A DNA stretch of 35,963 bases from WHTB01 sp050699035 (GCA_050699035.1 JBOHDE010000009.1:1-35963); one strand, 5' to 3'. Positions 16,772 to 24,859 are shown, numbered from the stretch's first letter. Notes: a model not told the origin generated them from the letters alone. A program made the numbers and translations.

Positions 16772-18775
16772 CTACGGGTTCCCTATCGCGGGTCGGGTCA
16801 CGGTCAGCACGTGGGCGGGCTCGTGAGCGGGGTCGAGCCGGACGTAGTTGTGCTCACCCCACCGCCAGGTCTGGCCGGTCAGCTCGTCGCGGACGAGGAA
16901 CGTCTCGTGCCAGTCCATGCCGAGGGCGGGCATGTCGAGCCGGATCGTGGTCTCGCGCGGTGCGTGCGGGTCGAGGTTGACCACCACGATGACGGTGTCG
17001 CCACTGGTGCCGTCCGGGAGGGCATCGCTCTTCGAGTAGGCGATGAAGGACTGGTCCTCGGGATGGTGGAGCACCAGGTTGCGCAGCCGCTGCAGTGCCG
17101 GATGGGCACGACGGATCTCGTTGAGTCGGGTGAGGTACGGGGCAAGGCTACGCCCTTCGGCCTCGGCTGCCTCCCAGTCACGCGGGCGCAGCTGGTATTT
17201 CTCGGAGTCGAGGTACTCCTCCGAGCCGGGGCGTACGGCGACGTGCTCGTACAGCTCGAAGCCGGCGTAGACGCCCCACGACGGCGCGGCGGTCGCGGCC
17301 AGGGTCGCCCGGATCCGGAACGCGGCCGGCCCGCCGTACTGCAGGTAGTCGGGCAGGATGTCGGGCGTGTTGACGAAGAAGTTGGGGCGCAGCACGTGGC
17401 TGGTGTGGTGGGACAGCTCGGTGAGGTACTCCTCGAGCTCCCATTTCTCGTTGCGCCAGGTGAAGTACGTGTAGGACTGGTGGAAGCCGACCATGCCGAG
17501 CGTGCGCATCATCGCCGGCTTGGTGAACGCCTCGGAGAGGAACACGACGTCGGGGTCGGTCTTGCGGACCTCCGCGAGCAGCCACTGCCAGAACTCCACC
17601 GGCTTGGTGTGCGGGTTGTCGACCCGGAACACCCGGACGCCGTGGTCCATCCAGTGCCGCACGACGCGGAGCACCTCGGCGTAGATGCCCTCCGGGTCGT
17701 TGTCGAAGTTCATCGGGTAGATGTCCTGGTATTTCTTCGGCGGGTTCTCGGCGTACGCGATGCTGCCGTCGGCGCGGGTGGTGAACCACTCGGGGTGGGC
17801 GGTCACCCACGGGTGGTCGGGGGCGCACTGCAGGGCGAGGTCGAGCGCCACCTCCAGGCCGAGCTCGGCGGCCCGGGCGACGAACGCGTCGAAGTCGGCG
17901 AGGGTGCCGAGGTCGGGGTGTACGGCGTCGTGCCCGCCGTCCTTCGAGCCGATCGCCCACGGCGAGCCGGGGTCGCCGGGGTGCGTCACCAACGCGTTGT
18001 TGGGCCCCTTGCGATTGACCTCGCCGATCGGGTGGATCGGCGGCAGGTAGACGATGTCGAAGCCCATCGCGGCGACCGCGTCGAGCCGCTTGGCCGCGGT
18101 CGTGAACGTGCCCGGCGTCCAGGTGTCGGTGTCCTCGTCGTACGTCGCGCCCTCCGAGCGGGGGAAGAGCTCGTACCAGGCGCCGACCAGGGCGCGCTCC
18201 CGGTCGACGTAGAACGGGAACGGCCCCTCGGTGGTGACCAGCTCGCGCAGCGGGTACGCCGTGAGCACCTCGTCGACCTCGGGGGCGAGCGCGGCGGCGA
18301 ACCGGACGGCGGTCGGGCGGCGGATGTCCTTCACCGCCTTCACCGCGTCGGCCAGCACCGCCCGCTCGATCTTGCGACCTCGTGGCAGCGCCCGCGCCGC
18401 CCGGGCCAGGACGACGGCACCCTCGGCGAGCATCAGGTCGACGTCGATCTCGGCCGGGATCTTGATCTCGGCGGCGTGCTGCCAGGTCGCGACCGGGTCG
18501 CTCCACGCCTCGATGGTGAACGTCCACGGGCCTTCGGCGTCCGGTGTGACGTCGGCCCGCATGACGTCGGGCTGGTCGCCGGCGTACTCCATCCGGACCA
18601 GCGGTCGAGGTTGGCCATCGGCGTCGCGCAGCACCACCCCGGCGCCGAGCGCATCGTGGCCCTCGCGGAAGACGGTCGCGGTGACCGCGAACGTCTCCCC
18701 GACCGCCGCTTTGGCGGGCAGGCGCCCCCGGTCGACAACCGGGCTGACATCGACGATGGGGATTCGACCAACCAT
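16772..18775 (-). CDS. glgE: Alpha-1,4-glucan:maltose-1-phosphate maltosyltransferase GlgE
   Basis: The 667-residue GH13 subfamily 3 enzyme transfers maltosyl units from maltose 1-phosphate to growing alpha-1,4-glucan. The nucleophile is Asp386 (FRVDNPHTKP), the acid/base Glu415 (FLSEAFTKP) and the third carboxylate Asp472 (NTPDILPDYL), all offset by exactly 8 from Streptomyces coelicolor GlgE (394, 423, 480). An N-terminal beta domain and the helical S-domain region (about 110-180) precede the barrel. ATG 18775 was chosen because MVGRIPIVDVSPVVDRGRLP matches the family N-terminus. The 16 codons upstream run through the likely promoter. It is the first gene of the glgE-treS-mak-glgB operon and diverges from glgP. 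A -10-like TAGGTT 8 bp before the ATG suggests a very short or absent leader. Confidence 0.96.
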   Translation of the reverse strand: MVGRIPIVDVSPVVDRGRLPAKAAVGETFAVTATVFREGHDALGAGVVLRDADGQPRPLVRMEYAGDQPDVMRADVTPDAEGPWTFTIEAWSDPVATWQHAAEIKIPAEIDVDLMLAEGAVVLARAARALPRGRKIERAVLADAVKAVKDIRRPTAVRFAAALAPEVDEVLTAYPLRELVTTEGPFPFYVDRERALVGAWYELFPRSEGATYDEDTDTWTPGTFTTAAKRLDAVAAMGFDIVYLPPIHPIGEVNRKGPNNALVTHPGDPGSPWAIGSKDGGHDAVHPDLGTLADFDAFVARAAELGLEVALDLALQCAPDHPWVTAHPEWFTTRADGSIAYAENPPKKYQDIYPMNFDNDPEGIYAEVLRVVRHWMDHGVRVFRVDNPHTKPVEFWQWLLAEVRKTDPDVVFLSEAFTKPAMMRTLGMVGFHQSYTYFTWRNEKWELEEYLTELSHHTSHVLRPNFFVNTPDILPDYLQYGGPAAFRIRATLAATAAPSWGVYAGFELYEHVAVRPGSEEYLDSEKYQLRPRDWEAAEAEGRSLAPYLTRLNEIRRAHPALQRLRNLVLHHPEDQSFIAYSKSDALPDGTSGDTVIVVVNLDPHAPRETTIRLDMPALGMDWHETFLVRDELTGQTWRWGEHNYVRLDPAHEPAHVLTVTRPAIGNP

Positions 18776-18783
18776 TGGGGTGA

Positions 18784-18789
18784 AACCTA
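18784..18789 (-). promoter_or_regulatory. Putative -10 element for glgE
   Basis: TAGGTT on the minus strand ends 8 bp before ATG 18775. A weak TTGAGG lies 15 bp further upstream (18810-18805). No clear ribosome-binding site fits between, so a leaderless or near-leaderless transcript is likely. Confidence 0.35.
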
Positions 18790-18839
18790 CCGGTGTCGGG
18801 CACTCCTCAACCACCACCGCCACGGCCGATCGGGCCCGA

Positions 18840-18917
18840 GTCGTGTGTCATGCACTGGGCCTCGCCCCGCGGGCTCGATGACACGCGACTTTGGCGCCGG
18901 ACGCGTGACTCGCCCAC
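18840..18917. repeat. Hairpin repeat, family 2, copy 1 (78 bp)
   Basis: The first 50 bp (18840-18889) have terminal arms GTCGTGTGTCA and TGACACGCGAC. The fifth position would be a G-U pair in RNA. The next 28 bp include GCGTGACTCGCCCAC. Counting by eye, 67 of 78 positions match the copy at 19039. It lies 65 bp upstream of the glgE start. Confidence 0.75.
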
Positions 18918-18945
18918 ACCTCGCCATCCGCCCGCTGGGACGTCA

Positions 18946-18967
18946 TCTGCCGACATGTGTCCGCAGA
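18946..18967. repeat. 22-bp dyad repeat, family 3, copy 1
   Basis: The 22-bp imperfect palindrome starts TCTGCCGACA and ends TGTCCGCAGA. It pairs throughout except for a C-C mismatch (symmetric positions 6 and 17) and a two-base centre. The tail ATGCAT follows. Near-identical copies occur at 28951 and 29002. Confidence 0.7.
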
Positions 18968-19038
18968 ATGCATGCGGGTTCTCGGCACCGTTTGCCACCA
19001 CTCGGCGCGAGCGTGCGCACCGTTGACCGGCCACCTCA

Positions 19039-19116
19039 GTCGCGTGTCAGTTACCGGGCCTCGCCCCACCGGCTCGATGACACGCGACGGTGGCGGCGGG
19101 CGCGTGACTCGCCCAC
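19039..19116. repeat. Hairpin repeat, family 2, copy 2 (78 bp)
   Basis: Same orientation as copy 1, with perfect 11-bp terminal arms GTCGCGTGTCA and TGACACGCGAC around a 28-bp centre (19039-19088), followed by the same 28-bp trailer. It lies 97 bp upstream of the glgP start codon. Confidence 0.75.
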
Positions 19117-19201
19117 GTCTCACGCACAGTCCACGGCCGGCTACGCCGAATGGGTGACCAGGACTACGCCGGTCGAGTGGTGCCGATCCGGCCGGGCCGA
19201 C

Positions 19202-19207
19202 TAACGT
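19202..19207 (+). promoter_or_regulatory. Putative -10 element for glgP
   Basis: TAACGT is followed by 6 bp and then the GTG start codon at 19214, so the expected start point falls on the first base of the codon. There is no Shine-Dalgarno sequence. No convincing -35 was found. Confidence 0.4.
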
Positions 19208-19213
19208 CGACCT

Positions 19214-21850
19214 GTGAGAGCTATCCGCCGATTCATTGTCCGTCCCGTGCTGCCTGCCGCCCTGGCCCCGCTGGGGGAGCTGGCCAACAACCTGCGCTGG
19301 TCGTGGCATCCCGACACCCAAGACCTGTTCGCCGCGATCGACGCCGACCTGTGGGAGGCCGGGGGTCATGACCCCGTCCGGCTGCTGGGGGAGGTGCCGC
19401 CCGAGCGGCTGTCGCAGCTGGCCAAGGACAAGCGATTCCTCCGCCGGCTCGACCTGGCGGCCGCCGACCTCGAGCAGTACCTCACCGGTCCGCGGTGGTA
19501 CCAGTCGGTGCAGGACGCCCCGGCCGGCATCGCGTACTTCTCGCCCGAGTTCGGCATCACCTCGGTGCTGCCGCAGTACTCCGGCGGCCTCGGCATCCTG
19601 GCCGGCGACCACCTGAAGTCGGCGTCCGACCTCGGCGTGCCGATCATCGGCGTGGGTCTGCTGTACCGCAACGGCTACTTCGTGCAGTCGCTGTCGAACG
19701 AGGGCTGGCAGCAGGAGCGCTACCCGATCGTCGACCCCGACGGTCTGCCGCTGACGTTGCTCCGGGAGGCCGACGGGACACTCGCGAAGGTGCAGGTCGG
19801 ACTGCCCGGCGGACAGCCGCTGGTCGGGCGGATCTGGGTGGCGCAGGTCGGCCGGGTGCCCCTGCTGCTGCTCGACTCCGACCACGAGGACAACGCCGGG
19901 CGGATCCGCGACGTCACCGACCGGCTGTACGGCGGCGGCAGCGACCACCGGCTGCTGCAGGAGATGCTGCTCGGCATCGGCGGCGTACGGGCGATCCGGG
20001 TCTACTGCCGGATCACCGGGGCGCCGGAGCCCGAGGTGTTCCACACCAACGAAGGCCACGCCGGCTTCCTCGGCATCGAGCGCATCCGCGAGCTCGTGCA
20101 GGAGCAGGGGCTCGACTTCGACACCGCCCACGAGGTCAGCCGGGCCGGCACGGTGTTCACCACCCACACCCCGGTGCCGGCCGGGATCGACCGCTTCCCG
20201 CGCGAGCTGGTGGAGCAGCACTTCGGTGGCGAGAACGCCAGCGAAGGCGTACCCGTCGATCGCATCCTGTCCCTCGGCACCGAGGACTACGAGGGTGGCG
20301 ATACGTCCGTCTTCAACATGGCGGTGATGGGGCTACGCCTGGCCCAGCGCGCGAACGGCGTCAGCCAGCTGCACGGCATCGTCAGCCGCGACATGTTCGC
20401 CGGGCTGTGGCCGGGCTTCGACGTCACCGAGGTGCCGATCAGCTCGATCACCAACGGCGTCCATGCACCCAGCTGGGTCGCTCGCGAGGTGTTCGAGCTG
20501 GTCGAGAAGGAGGTCGGTGCCGACGCCGTCGAGCGCGGCGACATCTGGAACGCCATCGACAAGATCCCGAGCGCTGCGATCTGGGAGACCAAGCGCGAGC
20601 TGCGGTCCCAGTTCGTCGACGTCGTCCGGGCCCGGCTGCGCGAGTCGTGGCTGAACCGTGGCGCGTCGCCGGCCGAGCTGGGCTGGGTCGACGGCGTGCT
20701 CGACCCGGACGTCCTCACCATCGGGTTCGCCCGCCGCGTCCCCTCGTACAAACGGCTCACCCTGATGCTGCGCGACGTCAAGCGGCTGAAGTCGATGCTG
20801 CTGCACCCCGAGCGCCCGATCCAGCTGGTGATCGCCGGCAAGGCGCACCCGGCCGACGAGGGCGGCAAGCGGCTGATCCAGGAGATCGTCCGCTTCGCCG
20901 ACGACCCCGAGGTGCGCCACCGCATCGTGTTCCTGCCGAACTACGACATTGCGATGGCGCAGCCGATGTACCCCGGCACCGACGTCTGGCTCAACAACCC
21001 GCTCCGCCCGTACGAGGCGTGCGGCACTTCCGGTATGAAGGCCGCGCTCAACGGCGGGCTCAACCTGTCGATCCGCGACGGCTGGTGGGACGAGTGGTAC
21101 GACGGTGAGAACGGCTGGGCGATCCCGTCGGCCGAGGGCGTCGACGACACCGACCGGCGTGACGACATCGAGGCGGCGGCGCTGTACGACCTGATCGAGC
21201 AGGAGGTCGCGCCTCGGTTCTACGGCAACGACGCGACCGGCCTGCCGGCCCGGTGGATCGAGATGGTCCGGCACACGCTGGAATCCCTCGGCCCGAAGGT
21301 GCTGGCCAGCCGGATGGTCCGCGACTATGTGGAGCTGCTGTACCGGCCGGCGGCCGCGTCGTCGCGCGAGCGCAACCACGACTTCGCCGGTGCCCGTGAC
21401 CTGGCGGCGTGGAAGAAGGCGGTGCACGACGCCTGGCCGGGCGTACGCATCGAGCACGTGGAGTCGTCGGGTGTCCTCGACCAGCCCGAGCTCGGCGCCA
21501 CGCTGCAGCTGCGCGTCTACACGGCGCTCGGCTCGCTGTCGCCGGGCGATGTCGAGGTGCAGATCGTGCACGGCCGGGTCGACAGTGACGACCAGCTGAC
21601 CGACGTCGAGTCCGCGCCGCTGACCCTCACCGAGTCCTACGAGGCCGGCAAGCACCGGTTCGAGGGGCAGGTCGAGCTGGGTCGCACCGGCGCGTTCGGC
21701 TACACCGTACGGATCCTGCCCAAGCATGACCTGCTGGTCACGACCGCGGAGACCGGCCTGGTGTCCTGGCCACCACAACCGGTGGTCGACTCGGTCGGCA
21801 CGACCGGCCAGTGGCACGGCGGCACGACCGGCGGCGCGCAGGAAGGGTGA
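19214..21850 (+). CDS. glgP: Alpha-glucan (glycogen/maltodextrin) phosphorylase
   Basis: This 878-residue GT35 phosphorylase releases glucose 1-phosphate from alpha-1,4-glucan ends. The pyridoxal-phosphate lysine is Lys609 in YEACGTSGMKAALNG. AYFSPEFGITSVLPQYSGGL and HTNEGHAGFLGIERI are typical of the actinobacterial/thermophilic branch, which has an N-terminal domain about 100 residues long and no animal-type regulatory sites. The last roughly 130 residues (after YRPAAASS) form a beta-rich extension. The start GTG 19214 begins MRAIRRFIVRPVLPAALAPL and is probably leaderless. Divergent from glgE, it provides the degradative arm opposite the synthetic operon. Debranching would come from GlgX encoded 3 kb downstream. 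Confidence 0.95.
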   Translation: MRAIRRFIVRPVLPAALAPLGELANNLRWSWHPDTQDLFAAIDADLWEAGGHDPVRLLGEVPPERLSQLAKDKRFLRRLDLAAADLEQYLTGPRWYQSVQDAPAGIAYFSPEFGITSVLPQYSGGLGILAGDHLKSASDLGVPIIGVGLLYRNGYFVQSLSNEGWQQERYPIVDPDGLPLTLLREADGTLAKVQVGLPGGQPLVGRIWVAQVGRVPLLLLDSDHEDNAGRIRDVTDRLYGGGSDHRLLQEMLLGIGGVRAIRVYCRITGAPEPEVFHTNEGHAGFLGIERIRELVQEQGLDFDTAHEVSRAGTVFTTHTPVPAGIDRFPRELVEQHFGGENASEGVPVDRILSLGTEDYEGGDTSVFNMAVMGLRLAQRANGVSQLHGIVSRDMFAGLWPGFDVTEVPISSITNGVHAPSWVAREVFELVEKEVGADAVERGDIWNAIDKIPSAAIWETKRELRSQFVDVVRARLRESWLNRGASPAELGWVDGVLDPDVLTIGFARRVPSYKRLTLMLRDVKRLKSMLLHPERPIQLVIAGKAHPADEGGKRLIQEIVRFADDPEVRHRIVFLPNYDIAMAQPMYPGTDVWLNNPLRPYEACGTSGMKAALNGGLNLSIRDGWWDEWYDGENGWAIPSAEGVDDTDRRDDIEAAALYDLIEQEVAPRFYGNDATGLPARWIEMVRHTLESLGPKVLASRMVRDYVELLYRPAAASSRERNHDFAGARDLAAWKKAVHDAWPGVRIEHVESSGVLDQPELGATLQLRVYTALGSLSPGDVEVQIVHGRVDSDDQLTDVESAPLTLTESYEAGKHRFEGQVELGRTGAFGYTVRILPKHDLLVTTAETGLVSWPPQPVVDSVGTTGQWHGGTTGGAQEG

Positions 21851-21926
21851 AACCTGCCTCCGGTGACCCCTTCGGCGGGCATCATCGTCTCGACGGCGGG
21901 GGCCGATCGCGGAGACAGGAGCAGCA

Positions 21927-22196
21927 GTGACCTATCTAGCCTTGCTGGCTGACGAGCTGCAACAGCTCGCCGGCCTGCTGCGCGCCTCCGGGGATGACGT
22001 CGCCCAAGCCTCACGCGAGGTGTTCCTCGCCCCGGCCGACCGGCTCGGCACTCCGGCCGTCGACGCGGCCGGTGACGAGCTGGTCGGCACCGCCTCCACC
22101 AGCCTCGGCCGACTGGCCGTCGCGGTCGACGACGTCGAGCAGCTGCTCGGGCGGCTTGCCGCCGCGAGCGGTGACGCCTCCGGGGGTACGCGATGA
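21927..22196 (+). CDS. Small helical protein, type VII secretion-target-like
   Basis: The 89-residue protein is Ala/Leu/Asp-rich and almost entirely helical, with no signal peptide or transmembrane segment. Its pattern (LADELQQLAGLLRASGDDVA, then a short break and LVGTASTSLGRLAVAVDDVE) looks like the helical-hairpin EspC/DUF2580 or WXG100-like group associated with ESX secretion. The start GTG 21927 follows AGGAG at 21917-21921. It overlaps the next gene by 4 bp (ATGA, 22193-22196), so the two products probably pair, as ESX-type proteins often do. No ESX ATPase or core membrane component lies in the window. The family call is tentative. Confidence 0.6.
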   Translation: MTYLALLADELQQLAGLLRASGDDVAQASREVFLAPADRLGTPAVDAAGDELVGTASTSLGRLAVAVDDVEQLLGRLAAASGDASGGTR

Positions 22197-23020
22197 GCGA
22201 GATTCTCGATGTCGAGGCCCTGCTGCCCGGTGACCCGGAGGCGGCCGGACAGCTCGCGGCGCACCTGCAGCGCTCGGCCGAGCTGCTCCGGTCCGCCTCC
22301 GACCGGATCACCCTGTTGGGCTCGCCGGGCTCGGTGTGGGAGGGGCCGGTGGCGCAGTCGTTCCTCGACCACCTGTCCGACCTGAGCGCGCGGGTGAGCG
22401 CGATCGAGGGCGACCTGACCACGGCCGCGACCCAGCTGGGTCAGTGGCGCGACGGCGTGCTCGACCGGCAGGCGCGGGCGGCGTCGCTGCGCGACGAGCT
22501 GACCGCAGCCGGCGCGGCCGCATCGACCGACCCGGGCGACCAGCATGCGGTGTCCGAGGTGGAGCGGCTGCAGACCCAGGTCCACCACCTGCACGAGGAG
22601 CATCTCGCCGAGGCTGACACCGTGGCCCACGGCCTGCGGCGGGTCAGCGAGTCCGTCGCCGACCCGACCGGCTCGATGGACGGCACCGCGTGGCTGATCC
22701 ACGCAGAGACACTGCTGCAGCAGCTCGACGACCAGATCGGCAGCTGGGTCTCGTCTGAGGGCGGTGCGATGTCCGACGCGGTCGGCGCGATCGGCCAGTC
22801 GACCGCGCTCGGTGCCACCGTCAGCCAGGCCGCCGGCGCGTTCACCCCCGGGCTGGACGTCGCGCTCGGTGCTGCGGTGGTCGCCGTGGCCGCCGCCGCA
22901 CCCGGCTCGCACCGGCTGGTTGCCGCCGCTCGCCGGGCCGCCTCGCCGATCCCGCTCGCGGCACTGCCGGAGGCCACCTTCGCCCGGCCATCCGCCGCGC
23001 CCGCTGCCACAACCAAGTGA
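22193..23020 (+). CDS. Putative type VII secretion substrate with WXG motif
   Basis: The 275-residue protein has a WXG100-like N-terminal half. A long helix (PEAAGQLAAHLQRSAELLRS) leads to a turn with VWEGPVAQSF (Trp-x-Gly) and a second helix. A coiled-coil-like stretch (about residues 120-170, VERLQTQVHHLHEEHLAEAD) and an Ala-rich hydrophobic segment (about 215-245) follow. This resembles actinobacterial putative T7SS-secreted proteins that carry a longer C-terminal part. It overlaps the 89-residue gene by 4 bp and precedes the third gene by 12 bp. The function is unknown. No toxin domain is recognised, and the hydrophobic segment could be a membrane-active region. Confidence 0.6.
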   Translation: MSEILDVEALLPGDPEAAGQLAAHLQRSAELLRSASDRITLLGSPGSVWEGPVAQSFLDHLSDLSARVSAIEGDLTTAATQLGQWRDGVLDRQARAASLRDELTAAGAAASTDPGDQHAVSEVERLQTQVHHLHEEHLAEADTVAHGLRRVSESVADPTGSMDGTAWLIHAETLLQQLDDQIGSWVSSEGGAMSDAVGAIGQSTALGATVSQAAGAFTPGLDVALGAAVVAVAAAAPGSHRLVAAARRAASPIPLAALPEATFARPSAAPAATTK

Positions 23021-23032
23021 GACGATCGGGTG

Positions 23033-23689
23033 ATGATCTCGCCGACGACCCGGCTCCCGGGCGTGACGCTGACCCTCCCGGCTGACTTCCACCTGCTGCC
23101 GCTCGAGGCCGACCTGGCCCGACGCGTGTCGTCCCAGTCGGCGCTGCTCGACGAGCTGCCGATGGCGGAGGGCGGGCGCCGCGAGCTGGTCGCGTTGTAC
23201 CTCGAGGCGATGTCCACCCAGCTGCGCGGGGCCGACATCGCGGGTGCCGCGTTCTGCGCCGTACGCATCGGGGACCATGCCTCCACCGCGACCGTGACCG
23301 TCGGGTTCCACGACACCGCGACCACCGACCGCACGCTGTCCTTGCTCGGGACCGTCGCGACGCTGCGCGGCTCGTCGAGCGCCACCGGGGTCGAGACGAC
23401 GGCCTGCGCCGGCCAGCCGGCCGCCCGCTGGGTGGTCGAGCGGTCGCTCGCGCCGGAGGCGGACGAGCCGGTGGTGATGCGTGAGCTGCAGGTCCTGGTC
23501 CAGGCGCCCGACGTACCCGTCGCCGTGTTGCTCTCCCTGGCTACGCCGATGCTGGAGGACTGGGACCTCTATGTGGAGGTCATGCACGGCATCTGCGATT
23601 CGCTGCGCTTCACCCCGGCGAGCGACCCCGAGGGCGGTGCGTCCGCCCAGGTCCTGCTGCTCCCGACCGCCGTCCCGGCCGACCGCTGA
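23033..23689 (+). CDS. Conserved hypothetical protein of the T7SS-like cassette
   Basis: A 218-residue protein of mixed alpha/beta character starting MISPTTRLPGVTLTLPADFH. It contains no membrane segment or signal peptide. The LPADFHLLPL opening, alternating strands and a late Trp (LEDWDLYVEVMHGICDSLRF) resemble the single-domain beta-sandwich or chaperone-like proteins found beside WXG-type genes, but I do not recognise a family with confidence. ATG 23033 is used. GTG 23030 directly before it is an equal alternative. It closes a three-gene unit (21927-23689) and is probably co-expressed with the two helical proteins. An accessory or chaperone role for them is a guess. Confidence 0.6.
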   Translation: MISPTTRLPGVTLTLPADFHLLPLEADLARRVSSQSALLDELPMAEGGRRELVALYLEAMSTQLRGADIAGAAFCAVRIGDHASTATVTVGFHDTATTDRTLSLLGTVATLRGSSSATGVETTACAGQPAARWVVERSLAPEADEPVVMRELQVLVQAPDVPVAVLLSLATPMLEDWDLYVEVMHGICDSLRFTPASDPEGGASAQVLLLPTAVPADR

Positions 23690-23729
23690 CCCCAGGCCCG
23701 CGTCACACCGTTTGCCGCCGCGCGCGGTG

Positions 23730-23755
23730 GAATTTTGCCCAATTGGGCAAAATTC
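23730..23755. promoter_or_regulatory. Perfect 26-bp palindrome, left member of a pair
   Basis: A perfect palindrome whose core is TTGCCCAATTGGGCAA, flanked by GAATT on the left and AATTC on the right. It is far more AT-rich than its surroundings. Its centre is exactly 52 bp from that of the second palindrome, close to five helical turns, which favours cooperative binding of a dimeric regulator on one DNA face. A transcribed hairpin is the alternative. Confidence 0.6.
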
Positions 23756-23782
23756 GACCTCGAACTCGCGTGAACCGGGTCG

Positions 23783-23806
23783 AAGATTGCCCAATTGGGC
23801 AATTTT
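23783..23806. promoter_or_regulatory. 24-bp palindrome, right member of a pair
   Basis: The core ATTGCCCAATTGGGCAAT (23786-23803) is perfect. The outer three positions on each side include one mismatch. It shares 16 bp, TTGCCCAATTGGGCAA, with the left palindrome. It lies about 110 bp upstream of the start of the endonuclease/exonuclease/phosphatase gene. Confidence 0.6.
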
Positions 23807-23914
23807 CTACGCACCGTGGACGAGTTGCCGACAAACGATGCAGGGCCCTCGGGATCGACCAGATTGGCGGTATCAGGTACGCCGGGCGGGCACTCTTGGG
23901 GCTGGAGGTGCGCC

Positions 23915-24859
23915 ATGGTGATGGTCGGCAGCTGGAATGTGGAGAACCTGTTCTCCGACGGTGAGTTCGCGCCGTCCTCGGAGGCGGTATACCGGTCCAA
24001 GATCACCGGCGTCGCGCAGCTGATCCGGTCCGCCGGGGTCGACGTGGTCGGCCTGCAGGAGATCGGCGACCAGCAGGCGTTCGACGACCTGCTGGCCGAG
24101 CTCGGGTCCGGCTGGACCGGTGTGCTGTCGACGGCCCCCGACACCCGCGGCATCCGGGTCGCCGTCCTCTCGCGGCTGCCGGTCTCGGCGAGCAGCGAGA
24201 CGGTCGACCTGGCGGCCCGGCTGGCACCGCTCCAGGCCGACGACTCAGGAGCGGTCACGACAAGGATGGGCCGGGGAGCGCTGCAGGCGCGGGTCGAGCT
24301 GGCCGACGGCCCGCTGTCGCTGGTCACCTGTCACCTCAAGTCCAAGCTGGTGACGTACCCGGGCGGTCTCTTCCAGCCCACCGACGAGGGCCAGCGAGCC
24401 CGCTACGCCGCCTACGCTCTCTACCGGCGGGCCGCGGAGTCGACCACCGTCCGAGGCTTCGCCGACACCCTGCTCGACGGCGAGGGCCGGCAGCGCCGGC
24501 TGATGCTGGTCGGTGACCTCAACGACGAGCCGCGGGCCGCCACCACCCAGATCCTGCACGGCCCTCCGGGCAGCGAGCTGGGTACGGCCGGAGCGCTGCG
24601 GCCGGACCAGGGAGACGCCTGGCGGCTGTTCAACCTCGCGCCGCTGCTGCCCGAGGGACAGCGGGCCACCCGCGTCTACCGTGGCCGCGGCGAGCTGATC
24701 GACCACCTGCTCGTGTCGCGGGCGCTGCTGGAGAGCGTGCTGACGGTGGCGACGGTGGCCGCCGGACCGTTGCCGTCGATCACCGAGGTCGCGAGCGCGC
24801 GGCAGGACGAGCCGACGTCGGACCACGCGATGATCGTGACCGAGCTGGCGCTGAACTAA
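23915..24859 (+). CDS. Endonuclease/exonuclease/phosphatase-family protein
   Basis: The 314-residue EEP-fold metal-dependent hydrolase shows the family's catalytic blocks in order: GSWNVENLF (Asn near the N-terminus), DVVGLQEIGD (metal-binding Glu), VTCHLKSK (His), LMLVGDLNDEP (Asp and Asn), LIDHLLVS and the terminal SDHAMI (Asp-His). The substrate could be DNA, a phosphoinositide or another phosphodiester and cannot be told from sequence. No signal peptide is present, so it is cytoplasmic. The start ATG 23915 follows GGAGG at 23904-23908. Upstream lies the twin palindrome, which probably controls it. Its stop codon overlaps the convergent glgX stop by 4 bp (CTAA, 24856-24859). Confidence 0.88.
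   Translation: MVMVGSWNVENLFSDGEFAPSSEAVYRSKITGVAQLIRSAGVDVVGLQEIGDQQAFDDLLAELGSGWTGVLSTAPDTRGIRVAVLSRLPVSASSETVDLAARLAPLQADDSGAVTTRMGRGALQARVELADGPLSLVTCHLKSKLVTYPGGLFQPTDEGQRARYAAYALYRRAAESTTVRGFADTLLDGEGRQRRLMLVGDLNDEPRAATTQILHGPPGSELGTAGALRPDQGDAWRLFNLAPLLPEGQRATRVYRGRGELIDHLLVSRALLESVLTVATVAAGPLPSITEVASARQDEPTSDHAMIVTELALN

Larger units (their letters stand above)
18776..19213. other. 438-bp divergent spacer between glgE and glgP with repeats
   Basis: No gene is recognised here. The spacer holds the start-proximal promoter elements of both genes, two direct copies of a 78-bp repeat (18840-18917 and 19039-19116), each containing a 50-bp hairpin, and between them one copy of the 22-bp dyad (18946-18967). 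The motif TGCCACCACTCGGCGCGA (18993-19010) is shared with the spacer near 29058. Confidence 0.6.

Noticed and set aside
24355..24420. Frameshift in the EEP-fold protein
   Set aside because: I checked whether the extended loop after the catalytic His indicated a shift, but the downstream motifs VGDLNDEP and SDHAM remain in the same frame, so the gene is intact.
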